Positions 21,325 through 31,030 of a DNA stretch of 35,896 nt are shown here, in pieces (the first letter of the stretch is position 1; each line of letters starts with the position of its first letter). The notes below the pieces were generated by a model. It worked only from the letters and a program-made list of their open reading frames with translations, was not told the origin of the DNA and did no database searches. The stretch covers positions 1-35,896 of the forward strand of contig JAKEKT010000168.1 in the NCBI GenBank assembly GCA_021495925.1, given 5' to 3'. Source of the stretch: Diplodia intermedia (Eukaryota; Ascomycota; Dothideomycetes; Botryosphaeriales; Botryosphaeriaceae). Position numbers and translations under genes: made by a program.

Positions 21325-21493
21325 GCTTCGGGGAGGCTGCTGCTCTCCCCCAAGCTTCTCTGCGGCGGGCGGTAGTGTTGCAATACGTTGCAGTAAGGAT
21401 TGAAATAGATAGATTAGTGCTCTGGTTGAAGGAGTGGCGTGAAAGCTGTCTACTGCTACAACGCTCATATTGCAATCCATGTCCTTTGACTCT

Positions 21494-21988
21494 CTATTTC
21501 TCCACACAGCGAGCGCTGCTGATCTCGTCGTTCTGGCTTCCGGTGTAACCCCAGTCGCCTCCGACACGGAGGTTGGCGACATCGCTGTCGAACCACTGGT
21601 TCGGGCCCTGGCAGTTGTCGTCCCTAACGTGGGTCAGTCTCGCAAAACCCTGTGATCAGGGGCTGTTTGCTTACTTGTAGAAGCGGCAGTTGAAGACGCC
21701 AAGCTTGAAAGAGCTGACATTGTCCTTCATCGAGGTCGGGAGCGCCACTGTAGAAGATCAGCGGCCGCAATCAAGAGTGAACGGGTCGTGGTCCGACTCA
21801 CAGCACTTGTCGTAGGCTTCGATGGACAGATCAGCCCAAACGCCGCTGAAGTCCTTCTCGGACCAGAGTCTGATGGCCTCGCGGGCCTGACGGGCCTCCA
21901 ACTGACCCTCGGGGACGGCCATGGGGCTGGCAAGGCCAGGAAGGACAAGGGCCATGACGGCGGAGAGAATGATGGTCTTGGAGTACAT
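21494..21988 (-). CDS. Secreted beta/gamma-crystallin-like protein
   Basis: Three exons (21988-21802, 21747-21675, 21623-21494) close a 129-residue frame. Intron 21748-21801 has GTGAGT, CTGATC and CTACAG; intron 21624-21674 has GTAAGC, CTGACC and GTTAG. The start MYSKTIILSAVMALVLPGLA is a signal peptide of about 20 residues; QLEAR at 29-33 may be a processing site. The mature part has the beta-hairpin signature of beta/gamma-crystallins: LWSEKDFSGVWADLSI, a central SSFKLGVFNCRFY, then NCQGPNQWF, GGDWG and NDEISSARC. Four cysteines (62 and three later) could form two disulfides. Small secreted crystallin-like proteins are common in plant-associated and environmental ascomycetes; role here unknown, effector-like by size. 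It is transcribed away from the RNase T1 gene. Confidence 0.88.
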
Positions 21989-22098
21989 GTTTGGAAAGTG
22001 GGCTGTTGAGAGCAAATGCTGAGAGCAAGTGTAGTCTTGGAATGAGTGGATGAGGATGATGAGCTTGGATGGCCTTGAACTGCGGCAGGCAAGTCGCT

Positions 22099-22105
22099 AC
22101 ATATA
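22099..22105 (-). promoter_or_regulatory. TATA-like box of the crystallin-like gene
   Basis: TATATGT on the minus strand lies 111 bases upstream of the start codon at 21988, in the 588-base divergent promoter shared with the RNase gene. Confidence 0.4.
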
Positions 22106-22493
22106 GTCCCTTCCCCGACCGATTCATCACGAAGTCCAGCTTGGGTTGGTTTTCGATGCGATTCAGCATTCTCCCTTGGCGTAGAGGTTATTGGAAGCCT
22201 GTGACCTTTCGTATTCGGATCCGTAACAGGGTTACTGACTAACTATCCGTTAAAGTTGGAGCGATCTTTGGAGGCCTTATCCCACAACGACGTCCGCGCT
22301 TCGTGGTTAGCCAACGTTATGCAAAGGTCGATTCAACATGTAGAAACCAGGACCTTGGCGAGGCCGGAAATCCTGTTATCTGTTCGTGTTTTGTCAAGTT
22401 CCAATTTCCGCAGTGTTCCGCCATGTACAGTGCGACGTCGAAGGGCTGTGGATAGAGAGATGTGAACGCAACCGCTTGGCTAGGGACTGGACA

Positions 22494-22500
22494 TATAAAG
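22494..22500 (+). promoter_or_regulatory. TATA box of the RNase T1 gene
   Basis: TATAAAG lies 77 bases upstream of the start codon at 22577, a normal distance for a fungal TATA element followed by a short leader. Confidence 0.55.
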
Positions 22501-22576
22501 CTGATGTTTGGTGTCGGTTTCGAGACCCATCCCAAACGCTCAACCGTAGTCCACTCCCTGGTCACCACTTCCAACC

Positions 22577-23014
22577 ATGCCTTCGATTCAGTCTCTCTTC
22601 CTCGCCGCCCTCTGCGCGGCCACCGGCGCTCTCGCCGTCACCTGCGGCACCAACACCTACACCGACGCCCAAATCGACAGCTGCGTCGCCGACATCAAGA
22701 GGTGGGATGAGCGCCAGGGCCCCGGCGCCTACCCTCACAAGTTCAACAACTACGAAGGCCTCTCCTTCGGCTCCTACACGGGCGTCCTGTACGAGTTCCC
22801 GCTCTTGACTTCGGGCCCGTATAGGGGAGGTACGTGATCGCCATGCTGCTCTGGAACGGTCCGTCGGGACTTGGAAAGCTGACTCCGAACAGGTGCTCCG
22901 GGCGCGGACCGCTGTGTCGCGGCGTACGACGTCAACACCAACACGGCCACGAACCTGGGAGCCATGACGCACACCGGTGCTGCGAGCAGGAACGGCTTTG
23001 TCAAGTGCACCTAG
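22577..23014 (+). CDS. Secreted guanyl-specific ribonuclease (RNase T1 family)
   Basis: Two exons (22577-22829, 22893-23014) close a 124-residue frame; the 63-bp intron has GTACGT, CTGACT and ACAG. A signal peptide ends near Ala20, leaving a mature domain of about 104 residues, the size of RNase T1. All catalytic residues of that family can be placed: Tyr52 and His54 in AYPHKFNNYEG, Glu73 in LYEFPLLTSG, Arg91 in GAPGADRC and His111 in MTHTGA. The C terminus FVKCT matches the family's ending. Four cysteines (23, 36, 92, 123) allow two disulfides. RNase T1 enzymes cut single-stranded RNA 3' of guanosine through a 2',3'-cyclic phosphate; this one should act outside the cell, in nutrition or competition. 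It is divergently arranged with the crystallin-like gene. Confidence 0.95.
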
Positions 23015-23685
23015 GAGGACCGGGGATAGCTTAGCTCGCTAGACGCAAATATCGTTGGTGTTGATTTCTGTGCCATGTTGTTGTCTGTGCATGTCTGGCC
23101 GTGACTCTGCTGGCCCCGATGCGTCGAGGGCGACGTCTGTGGGAAGCAATGCAAGTCAGTGTGTGCAGTGGAGCTAAGCACTTGGGGTGAGAGATAAGCG
23201 TGCGCACGTCAGCCAAGACGGCGCGTGCCGACACGAGCATAAGAGGGAAATTACAGAAGACCAGCTATAGCACTACAAGCATGTTTCGAGCTGAGGCTTA
23301 TTTGAGTGCGGGGGCCAAGAGTCCGTATAAAGAGAGTAGCTGCTAGCGCGGCTGGCCTTGCGGACAAGCGAGCGGTCCGGCGAATGGCAGCGTGTCTCGA
23401 TTGGCCGCCGCCACCGCGCGACTCGCCCACACGAACGCCGGAACCCGGCGGAACACGCACGGCGACTCGCTAGACGCCGATTAGACTTCCCCCGTGTCCA
23501 TCTCCCAGCCTTGCTTCCAGACCACTTCCAGACCACCCACGTCACCACCCCACCACCGCGCCCTCGCCCTGCCGCAAGGCCCGGAGGCGGCTCCCGGCTG
23601 AATCGCCGATCACATCGCCCCTATAAGAAACGGCCCCGACTCGCCTTCATCCCACGCACCCACACCGCATCCCATCTCCGCCGCC

Positions 23686-24524
23686 ATGACCACCACCACC
23701 GCGTCCCAGATCCTCACCGCCGCCGTCACCCGCACCACCACCCCCGCCGCCGCCGCGTCGTCCCTCGCCGCGCCCGCGACGGCCGTGCTGTCCGACCCGC
23801 AAGCGCTCGAGGACGCGCTGTGGGACATCTGGAACGCCGTCCTCGGCAGCGCCACGCAGACGGCCCCGGAGAGGCAGGGCCCGCTCGTCGACGTGCTGGA
23901 CGCCGTGAAATCGCTGCCCAGCGGCGATGATGGCTTCGAGTTTTGGGGCGAGAGAACGACGTGGGAGGAGCTGCCGTCGCTGGGCATGGTGGTCCGGGAG
24001 GTGTACGGGCTGGGTATGTATTTTTTTTCTGTTTCTCTCGCCGCGCGGTTTGCGTCATGGGGCGGTGTGGGGATGGGGTTGATACGGATGCTGACTCTGT
24101 GCGTGCAGAAGCGGACAATGCGGGCTCCGGGTTCGTGAATCTCAACGCTTTCGCGGCGAGGTTGACGGCGGCGGGCGTGTGCGATCTTTCGCTCTACGGC
24201 GTCTGGACGCTGCGGTCGGTCTTGGAAGACCGGGAGCCGGGCGAGGCCGCTGCCCAGGAGGATTCGAGAGGGCTGGTGAGCGCGGCGGCGTGGTTTGCGT
24301 ATGCGGGGAAGAGGATGTGGGAGTTTAGCGCAGAGGAGAAGGCTTTCGACGGGGCGGTGGCGATTCCGGGGAAGAGCGTTGCCGGCCAAAATTGGAAAGG
24401 GTACAGCAAGGCGAGGTGGGAGCTTTGGGTTGAAAGATTCAAAAAGGCTCAGGCATTGGCTGTTGCCGGGGACGAGAAGGCGCTGGTGGAGAAGGCTGTA
24501 GCAGAGATCGATTCGATTGCGTAG
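23686..24524 (+). CDS. DUF3632-like cytosolic protein
   Basis: Two exons (23686-24013, 24109-24524) close a 247-residue frame. The 95-bp intron has donor GTATGT, a T-rich start, branch CTGACT and acceptor GTGCAG. The N terminus MTTTTASQILTAAV is Thr/Ala-rich; then come ALEDALWDIWNAVLG, RQGPLVDVLDAVKSLP, an FWGERTTWEELP segment, GSGFVNLNAFAARLTAAG, a hydrolase-free helical part with WTLRSVLED and LVSAAAWFAYAGKRMWEF, and a charged C-terminal helix. This helical layout (W-x-L, LV-x-L...LP, W-x-LNAF-ARLT, AAxW) matches the fungal DUF3632 family, whose function is unknown. No signal peptide or membrane span. C-ending codons dominate the 5' half and G-ending the 3' half. Confidence 0.8.
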
Positions 24525-25061
24525 AGGAAGCCGTACTCTACCGCTTCCCTCGTGTCGCCTTGCCAAGGTCCACATTGCTAACGTCGAGACCATAATATAG
24601 AGAGTAACTAAAATACCAAGCACTTCAAAACTAGATGTTAATAAAATATGGACTGAATGGTCAAATACGGAGATGGAGCGGGGTTGATTGCCGTGGATTC
24701 TGCACCGCCATCGCCCGATCCGGAAATTCTCATCCGCCCAGATAATTGAAGCGTTGTTTGGTATGGTAGGACCTCACCATGTCCTTGCGACCTTTCCCCA
24801 TGCGCGTTACCTGTCTTCCTACCCACTTTTCATCCTTTCAGCACGCGCATCACTCGTCCCGCCCGCTCACCAGCGCCTGGCATCACGTATACCGGAACTC
24901 AAAGATTGTCGGCATCTGAGAAGGTGCGCCACTTCATCCAACATACCTCGTTGTCTTACTGTTGCGTATTGACATCTCACTTCTGCCGCTCGCCCGTGGG
25001 CAGGTGACGGGAATTCAAACCGCTAACCAGCATTAAACAGCTACAGGTTCGAAAACACTCG
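24525..25061. other. Intergenic, no supported gene
   Basis: The first 130 bases include an AT-rich probable 3' untranslated region (ATAATATAGAGAG, AATAAAATATGG near 24640). The rest is leader or promoter of the gene at 25062. Nothing else is seen. Confidence 0.5.
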
Positions 25062-25304
25062 ATGGCTGGCCTACCTCTTCTCGGCGTCGTCGTTTTTCTC
25101 GGCCTTCTTTACTTCGGCCTTGTCTGGAAGCTTTTTAGCATCCTCGGCATCATGGGCCTCTTCGCCTTTCTCACCTTCAACGCCATCCTTGGCCTTCTTA
25201 CACTCCTGGGCCTCCTCCTACTCATCATTCTTGTGGTCTGCCTTATCTGGCCCCCTCTTGCCTTGGCAGGTCTTGGGCTTCTGGGAATGAGTATGGATGG
25301 GTAG
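25062..25304 (+). CDS. 80-residue hydrophobic membrane protein
   Basis: ATG 25062 opens an 80-codon frame that is hydrophobic almost throughout, with only Lys23 charged before the last few residues. It can form two or three membrane spans: about 4-22, 25-45 and 42-64 (AILGLLTLLGLLLLIILVV), then a proline break and a short tail. Tiny Leu/Gly/Val-rich membrane proteins of this kind resemble small transmembrane proteolipids, but I recognise no family. A second small membrane protein lies 1.9 kb downstream at 26926. Confidence 0.6.
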   Translation: MAGLPLLGVVVFLGLLYFGLVWKLFSILGIMGLFAFLTFNAILGLLTLLGLLLLIILVVCLIWPPLALAGLGLLGMSMDG

Positions 25305-25752
25305 TGAGTTCGAGAAGTGGTGACTCACCACCACGTGGCGACTCTGGAGCGGAGCAACGCTGGTTGCAAAAACTCGACTGCGACGACAAAACTAATCGAA
25401 AGGTTCAATACGATGGTGGATCAAAGGCAACTAGCCGCAAACGTGTAATAGGAAGTTCCTCATCCGGATATTGGATTCGAGTGCCTACGTAGGAAGAGTG
25501 GTAACGCCGTCCAAGGGGCTCAGAGGGTCGACATATCCCACCTGAGCCGCTTTGAGAACCGTGAAGGCAGGCCACGGCAGCCGATATTTCGCCTCCGACG
25601 GCTGCCTGGACCCTGGCTTGTGGCTTCAACGAGCCTGACGCATTTGACTTCGGGCGACCCTGGCACGCACAACTTACAAAGACCATCCTTTTGCAACACT
25701 TGTACCCACCATACGACACTCCTCCGCACCACCGCCACCCTTTGCCGCCGAC
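25305..25752. other. Intergenic, no supported gene
   Basis: No convincing ORF; a 276-codon minus frame (25405-26235) is antisense to the more protein-like frame at 25753-26298 and is rejected. Confidence 0.5.
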
Positions 25753-26298
25753 ATGCCTTCGACTGAGCATTTCGAAGTTTTGCGGGACCGACTGGAGCGT
25801 CACCGCTCTAATAATCGATTCGTGGGGCTCGGCGGTTTGCAGCAAGCCCTCGCCGCGGAGTAGCCAGAGAGCGATGATCGGGCTGCTTACTTGGAATACT
25901 GCGAGAAGGCGGGCGAGCGAGCCTGGAAGAAGCTCTATACCGCTCCCACGATGGGCGAGTTCGTCACCGGCGTCGACCACATGACCGTTGCCGACCTGAG
26001 GAGTGAGGGCGCTCTCACCACCATGACCCTTCGCAACGCCCGACCCATCGGACACTACGCTAGCGGCGCCTACTATCGCTTCATTCCCGACTCTCTCGCG
26101 TTGCGGACCGCCGTTCACGAAGGCCTTGCTTCCCGCGCCGAGAACAGTTCGCTGCTGTTTCCCAGCATCCTCGCTTTCGTCGCCCGCCCTACGACTTCTT
26201 CCAGCACTTCTCCTTCCACATTCTGCTTCCGCCAACTTGGAATCCTCGAGAAGTCAGACATGAAGCTCGACGATGGCAGGATTATCCCAGCTGTTTAG
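25753..26298 (+). pseudogene. 181-residue hypothetical ORF interrupted by an amber codon
   Basis: From ATG 25753 (GACATGCC) one frame runs 182 codons to TAG 26296 with a single interruption, TAG at codon 37 (25861-25863). Both sides are protein-like in the same frame: FEVLRDRLERHRSNNRFVGL and GGLQQALAAE before it, then DDRAAYLEYCEKAGERAWKK and ARPIGHYASGAYYRF after. TAG from CAG is a one-step CpA to TpA change, the RIP signature, so a recently disabled gene is the simplest reading. Translation could restart at Met 25951 (codon 67) or later. A small intron covering the TAG is not visible. No family recognised. Confidence 0.55.
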
Positions 26299-26361
26299 CA
26301 CTGATCATCGGCGGGCAATCTTCTCAACGGCTCCACTTTGCTATCTTTTCTTTGGGCAGGC

Positions 26362-26397
26362 GTTTTACCGGGTTAATGCTACGGGAGAGTTTACCTT
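26362..26397 (+). repeat. Duplicated 36-base motif, copy A
   Basis: This 36-base segment recurs at 27369-27404 with only two differences, both G in the other copy to A here after a T (TGATGCTGCG versus TAATGCTACG). Some similarity continues upstream. It lies just downstream of the amber-interrupted ORF. Confidence 0.85.
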
Positions 26398-26449
26398 ATC
26401 GAATGCCAGCCTTTTTATCGTTTGTAGCCTTGTCATGTTTCTCGTAAGC

Positions 26450-26523
26450 AGTTGAATACAAGATCCGGATGTAAGTGTGCGTATTTAAAACTAACATGTA
26501 CGTCCGGATCTTGTCTTCAACTA
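26450..26523. repeat. Inverted repeat around an AT-rich loop
   Basis: The left arm (about 26451-26473) containing ACAAGATCCGGA faces a right arm (about 26500-26522) containing TCCGGATCTTGT; about 21 of 23 positions pair, around a 26-base loop with ATTTAAAACTAA. It could be a transcript-end hairpin or a tiny mobile-element remnant. Confidence 0.8.
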
Positions 26524-26925
26524 CCCATCCCATGTCGAATTCTTCTACGAGGCAGACGCGGGCAGTCACCGGGCTCGGCAAAGACAAAACCCACCTCGCG
26601 ATCCGCTCTTCGTTCCCCCTCCACCTCCACTCTTCCACCGCGCCCGCGGTTCGAGAAACGCAAATCGCTGCCCGCGAATGTCAACCCACCTGTCCACAGA
26701 CAGCCCAACCATTTTCTGCTCTCGCCACGGCGGTCCGTCCAATATCCAAGTAAGTGTCCCGCTTCCACTGCACCATGCTAGTGCTACCTCAGCAACCCAC
26801 GCCGCAGCCACTACCGATCGACGTCACCCCGCCGAGCCGCGGTCAGTCATCGCGCCGCACCGCAAGCACTAACAACGCACTTAGCCTCTTCCCACCGACC
26901 GAGTCACACGAAAACGAGCAGCGCA

Positions 26926-27240
26926 ATGCCCGAGACTACGCACGTTCGCCATGACGGGGGCATGCTCCTCATTCCCAGGCTCTTCGTTCTCTTCGCCATG
27001 CTCTTTCTCGGTCCCTCCCTTTTTGTCGTCGGCGTCCTCAAGTTCGGCTACCTCCACGTTCTCCTCGTCATCGCAGGCGCAATCCTGGTCGTCATAATCA
27101 GCCGTGTTCTTCTCGCGCTGGTGAAGTTCACTTTGGTGCTTGCTTGGCTTGCGGTCGGCCTCATGCTCTACTGTGTCCTTGGGGGCGTAGCGGGGGAGGA
27201 TGACGAGAGGAGGTTCGGAGATGGAGCGGATTGGGTTTGA
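26926..27240 (+). CDS. 104-residue small membrane protein
   Basis: ATG 26926 opens a 104-codon frame. After a polar start MPETTHVRHDGG there are about three hydrophobic spans: 15-40 (LFVLFAMLFLG and LFVVGVLKF), 43-60 (HVLLVIAGAILVVIISRV) and 62-87 (ALVKFTLVLAWLAVGLMLY), then an acidic tail GEDDERRFGDGADWV. The frame is also open upstream and could be spliced to an exon starting at ATG 26532 via a possible intron 26750-26792 (GTAAGT ... CTCAG) that keeps the frame, giving an Arg/Ser-rich N-terminal extension; I judge the short form more likely. No family recognised. Confidence 0.6.
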   Translation: MPETTHVRHDGGMLLIPRLFVLFAMLFLGPSLFVVGVLKFGYLHVLLVIAGAILVVIISRVLLALVKFTLVLAWLAVGLMLYCVLGGVAGEDDERRFGDGADWV

Positions 27241-28279
27241 GACATTGATTGGGCGGCTGGCAGCAGACCCACCCACCATCGTAGCGACTATCCACTTCAC
27301 CACTTCTCCCATCGCCTCGGCAAATGCCGTTCGCCTTTGCAGTCCAGCAGTCTTTCCTCAGGACGGGGGTTTTACCGGGTTGATGCTGCGGGAGAGTTTA
27401 CCTTGTATCTGGGACTGAGTCATAGAACAAAGGAACTTGGATGTTTTGTATTTGAATTTCATCGATGCTTTGCTTGTGCCTGCCTACACCTTTCCAGCCT
27501 CAATGCGCATGTGAGATTCCGTTGCCGTAACGAGGTGATTCGTAGAGAGGGGCCGTGCGCGCAGCCAACGCCAACCTCGGCTTAGCGAGAGCGGATCAAT
27601 CGGCCCGAACAGACCCACGCCCCGTGCGCCGGTCGCGAAAATCGACTCCACCCCCACAACGTCGCCTCCCGTCATCAGCCACTCCACCGCTGCGTCCATC
27701 TCCATCTCCGTCGCTATCGCTACCGCCATCGCATCGGTACCCCTTTCGCTCAGGGTCACACCAAGCCAGTCCCCAGCCCTCCGTGGTGCACCAGCGTGTT
27801 GTCGGGTGGCGGTCATTCGCGAGCAGGCCACGGCGCCGTCGACCCACTTTGGTGGAAGACCCGGGCCTGTCCACCGCGTTACTTCTGCTGCACGCTTACC
27901 ATCTGCCGTCGCCGCTTCTCATCGGCAGGCAGTGGTGCCATCTGGCGTGCTGGGCAGCCGGCATCCGCAAACAGGCCACCTGTCCAGCTTCTACCCACCA
28001 GACGCCTGCATCTCGCAGCTCCCTTTGGCGGAAGATCTGGGGTCTGTCCACTGCGCTGCTGCTGCCCTCGCCACCCGCTGTGCCTATCGAGGGTGCGCGT
28101 GCCACTTGTCGTCGGCGGGCGCTTTGCGGTCATCCGCAACATCGTGTGCGGTACTGCGGTTCTCGTCCGTCGGCAGTGGCGCACGCAGGGGGCTGACTCT
28201 GCTGTGCGAAGCTGCGCAGCCGTTTTCCTTTGACCTCGCTCTAGCAATTCATGCTAACCTCCCGCAGTGCCCCGCAACC
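27241..28279. other. Intergenic, includes duplicated 36-base motif copy B
   Basis: Contains copy B of the duplicated motif at 27369-27404. From about 27555 the frame of the next gene is open upstream of its ATG without clear coding character, and a minus ORF of 115 codons overlaps it; neither is supported as a separate gene. Confidence 0.45.
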
Positions 28280-29490
28280 ATGGCCTCGCCCTCGGCGCCT
28301 CAGCCTGGTGTCGACGTGAAAGTCACGAACGAACCTGCCGTGGCCGCTTGGGAATGCATCCAACGCAACGAGACGAGATTCCTGATCCACTTCGACCCAT
28401 TGTGCCGCGTAACCTGTGACCTGCGAGCCGAGCACAACTCCGCCTTTCTTCGCTTTCGCATCCCTTTCATGCCGAACAACTCTGTCCGTGCGAAGCCACT
28501 CTTCCTCCATGTGCCCCCGGACCGCATCGAGTCTGCTCGCATCAAGTCGGACGTGCCAGCTCCAGTCAGAGACCGTCTTGGCGAAGCGATTGGCCTTCGG
28601 CTTGATCTTCGACAAAACCCCATCGTCGTTATTCCCTCTGCACCCCTCGTTCCCAAAGACCAGTCAACCGAGGACGCCGTCGATGCCCTGCATTCGCTTG
28701 CACTGACAACCTGTTTCGCCGTGTATTTCAGAAAGAGCGTCATGCATAGTGCCGAGACTTTTGTCCGCGCTGTTTCGGCCGGCATCGTGCAGCCACACCC
28801 GGGCTTGGCGGATGTGGCGAGCCTGTACAGCGGAAGAGGGGGCCTGCAAATCGAAGGTTCCGAGTTCACGCCCTCTAGGGTAATTGCCGCCGCCACCGCA
28901 AGTCCACCGTCGTACGATGAGCTTGCCCTCACTCCCCCAGAGCCCGTGCAGAAGGGTAAGTCGTCTGTGCAGTTCTGACGCGTGGAGTCGATTACGCTTA
29001 CGCGGTAGCTGTAGCCAAGAAGAGGAGACGCAGGAGTCCATCGGACGAAGGCCAAAGTCTCGAGCACATGGTTCAAGACATGAAGAAAGGCCTGACGGGC
29101 CAGTTTACCGACATGGTCAGCCATCTCGGACAACAGCTGGAAGGCCGACTCTTGAAGCGGCTGGACGAACGGCTGGACGCACGGTGCGAGGTTTTGCGCG
29201 TGGAGCTCTCACACAGCATCAAGGCGGAAATCATGTCGAAGGTGGAAGAGCGGATGCAGGCACTCGACGAAGAGAACGAGGATCTCGGCAGACAAGTACG
29301 TCAGCTGAGCCGGGATATTGACGACGCGAAGGACGAGGTGGACGAAATTGTCGATTTACGGGTCGATGACCAGATCACGGCGGTCAAGGAAGAATTGAGG
29401 GCTTTTGTCAAAGAGGAGCTGAAGGACGTGGAGGATAGAGTCAAGGACGACATCACCGATGGCAAAGTCTCCATTGTCTTCGAGTCGTAG
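28280..29490 (+). CDS. 385-residue coiled-coil protein, unknown family
   Basis: Two exons (28280-28955, 29009-29490) close a 385-residue frame. The 53-bp intron has donor GTAAGT, branch CTTACG and acceptor GGTAG. ATG 28280 has a strong context (CAACCATGG). Residues 1-200 look folded, with WECIQRNETRFLIHFDPLCR, FRIPFMPNNS and LALTTCFAVYFRKSVM. Around 205-225 is a linker PPSYDELALTPPEPVQK. A basic patch AKKRRRRSP (228-236) resembles an NLS. The rest is a long heptad-rich coiled coil of Leu, Glu, Asp, Lys and Arg, suggesting oligomerisation. The gene is followed 250 bases later by the frameshifted ORF at 29742. Proteins of this layout recur in accessory parts of ascomycete genomes in my recollection; no named function. 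Confidence 0.75.
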
Positions 29491-29741
29491 AGAGGGATCT
29501 GAAGTCATTGTCCACGTTATCCCATCTTTCCCTTGTCCCACTGCTTTCCTGCCTGGCCTTGGTGGCATTCAACAGATAGCCTTGGCCATGCAGCCGCTCG
29601 ATGCCGCCGAAAGGTTTGGCGGTGCGGTGCAAGGCTAGCTGACCGGCAGTTCCCCAATGGCCGACAGTCCGCCCTGAGTCCAACCGCCATTCTACATCCT
29701 CCGCAGGCACTGTACCGCACTGCCGTTCCCACCGCGCGAGC

Positions 29742-30293
29742 ATGTCAACTGTCTCATCAACCGAGAAATCCGGCTTCCTCTCGCCTCCGATGTCCGAGAG
29801 TCCGCCCAGTCATTTCATGACAGCCGTCGCCCACTTACCGCCGCAACGGGACAGCATCGCCGCTGGTGGTTTTTGGTTGTTTCCGCCAATACACTGTCCT
29901 CTGCACGCGCCGGACGTCGACTGCGCCCGTCGCAACTTGAGGCTTGCCTTGCAGTGGCTGCAGTTGCCGCCTTCCCCAACCACCACCGCCGCCAGCCGTC
30001 GCCTCCAGGCTTCCGCAGAGCCTATGCACAAGAATTGATTGACGCGTTGGAGAGCTCTCCGCTGCCGATTGCAGATACGGGAGGCTTTGTGAAAGAGGAG
30101 GGAAAGATGGAGATGAAGAAGCTGCGGGTAGGTTGTACCAGACGCCCACGGCGAGGAGCGAGGGTATCGGGCCTACATGGACGACTGCCCGGAGCTGTAT
30201 GTCGCCATGCTCCGGACGAGGGCACATTGTTGCTCGGCTCGGCTGCCCACTGGTCCGCTGGCCGCCTGCATCATAGCAACGACGCAGGGGTGA
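29742..30293 (+). pseudogene. Hypothetical gene with two compensating frameshifts
   Basis: ATG 29742 opens MSTVSSTEKSGFLSPPMSES, and the frame continues through LFPPIHCPLHAPDVDCARRN to about 30010. Protein-like sequence then moves to another frame, RAYAQELIDALESSPLPIAD and GGFVKEEGKMEMKKLR (to about 30125), and returns to the first frame for DAHGEERGYRAYMDDCPELY and VAMLRTRAH to TGA 30293. There is no room for introns at either switch. The cysteine/histidine pair CPLHAPDVDC suggests a small fold or metal site. It is either a decaying gene or affected by two base-call errors. Family unknown. Confidence 0.45.
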
Positions 30294-31030
30294 GGCGCGG
30301 CGCAGCAGCCTCGGTTCGAATTTGACTCGATTCGCTGAATTTGCCCCTTCTGGCCAAGCCGCCTCGGTGCCCATGATCGAGACCCTTTCACCGCCGACAG
30401 CTTAGGTTGAAACAAACGGAAATGCGAAAGGGGACGGATGCCCCAGCACGCAGCGCCGAAGCTGGGGCGTGCACAGCGGGGACTCGCCCAATCAACGGCG
30501 CTTTTATCGTAATCCGACCCTCGTCTCGCGGTCCCGAAACGCGCCAGGAGGCAAACAAGCTCAATATATGGGGCTCAGCGGCCCGTCCGGCCGTGCATCC
30601 GATCACGCCGCCAGATGTTTGAAACATGGCCCTTGCGTCTGGTACATGCGATGCGCGTGGGGGTGAGTGGTGAGATGGCCAATCGACTGCTTCGGATTTC
30701 ATACAGCGGGGCGATTGACTTGCCCATGAACGGTCCAGCTGCACGCCGTCAATCATCGAGCCAATTGCAGCCATAGGAGCAACATCTTCTGGTGGGGAGA
30801 TCTTGGAAACACCGGACGAGATGTTCCCTAAACCCGGCAATTGCGGGTGCAGGAAGTTCCATGCATATGGGACTATGGCAACTAGTCCGCTAAATGGGAG
30901 TGCTTTGTAATGTGGGCGGTGTGTATGTAGAGTAATCGCCTATCGAGTTCTACACCGAGAATCATTTTAATGAAGCCGGCTTTCGGGGTGTGAATCAAGC
31001 CACTTCTCCCTGTTCTCGCTTTCCATCAAG
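30294..31030. other. Intergenic, no supported gene
   Basis: A 150-codon minus ORF (30388-30840) has no motif. The last 60 bases are the pyrimidine-rich leader of the peroxidase gene. No TATA box was found. Confidence 0.5.

Noticed and set aside
23610..24623. 337-codon minus-strand ORF
   Set aside because: It is antisense to the spliced DUF3632-like gene, whose frame, intron signals and conserved helical motifs are convincing; long antisense ORFs arise from the high GC content.
25040..25056. Possible tRNA B box (AGGTTCGAAAAC)
   Set aside because: No acceptor, D or anticodon stems could be built around it.
25405..26235. 276-codon minus-strand ORF
   Set aside because: It overlaps the more protein-like forward frame at 25753-26298 and has a low-complexity, shadow-like composition.
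26532..26925. N-terminal extension of the 104-residue membrane protein through an intron at 26750-26792
   Set aside because: The splice keeps the frame but gives a low-complexity Arg/Ser-rich extension, and the short form has its own reasonable start; kept only as an alternative.
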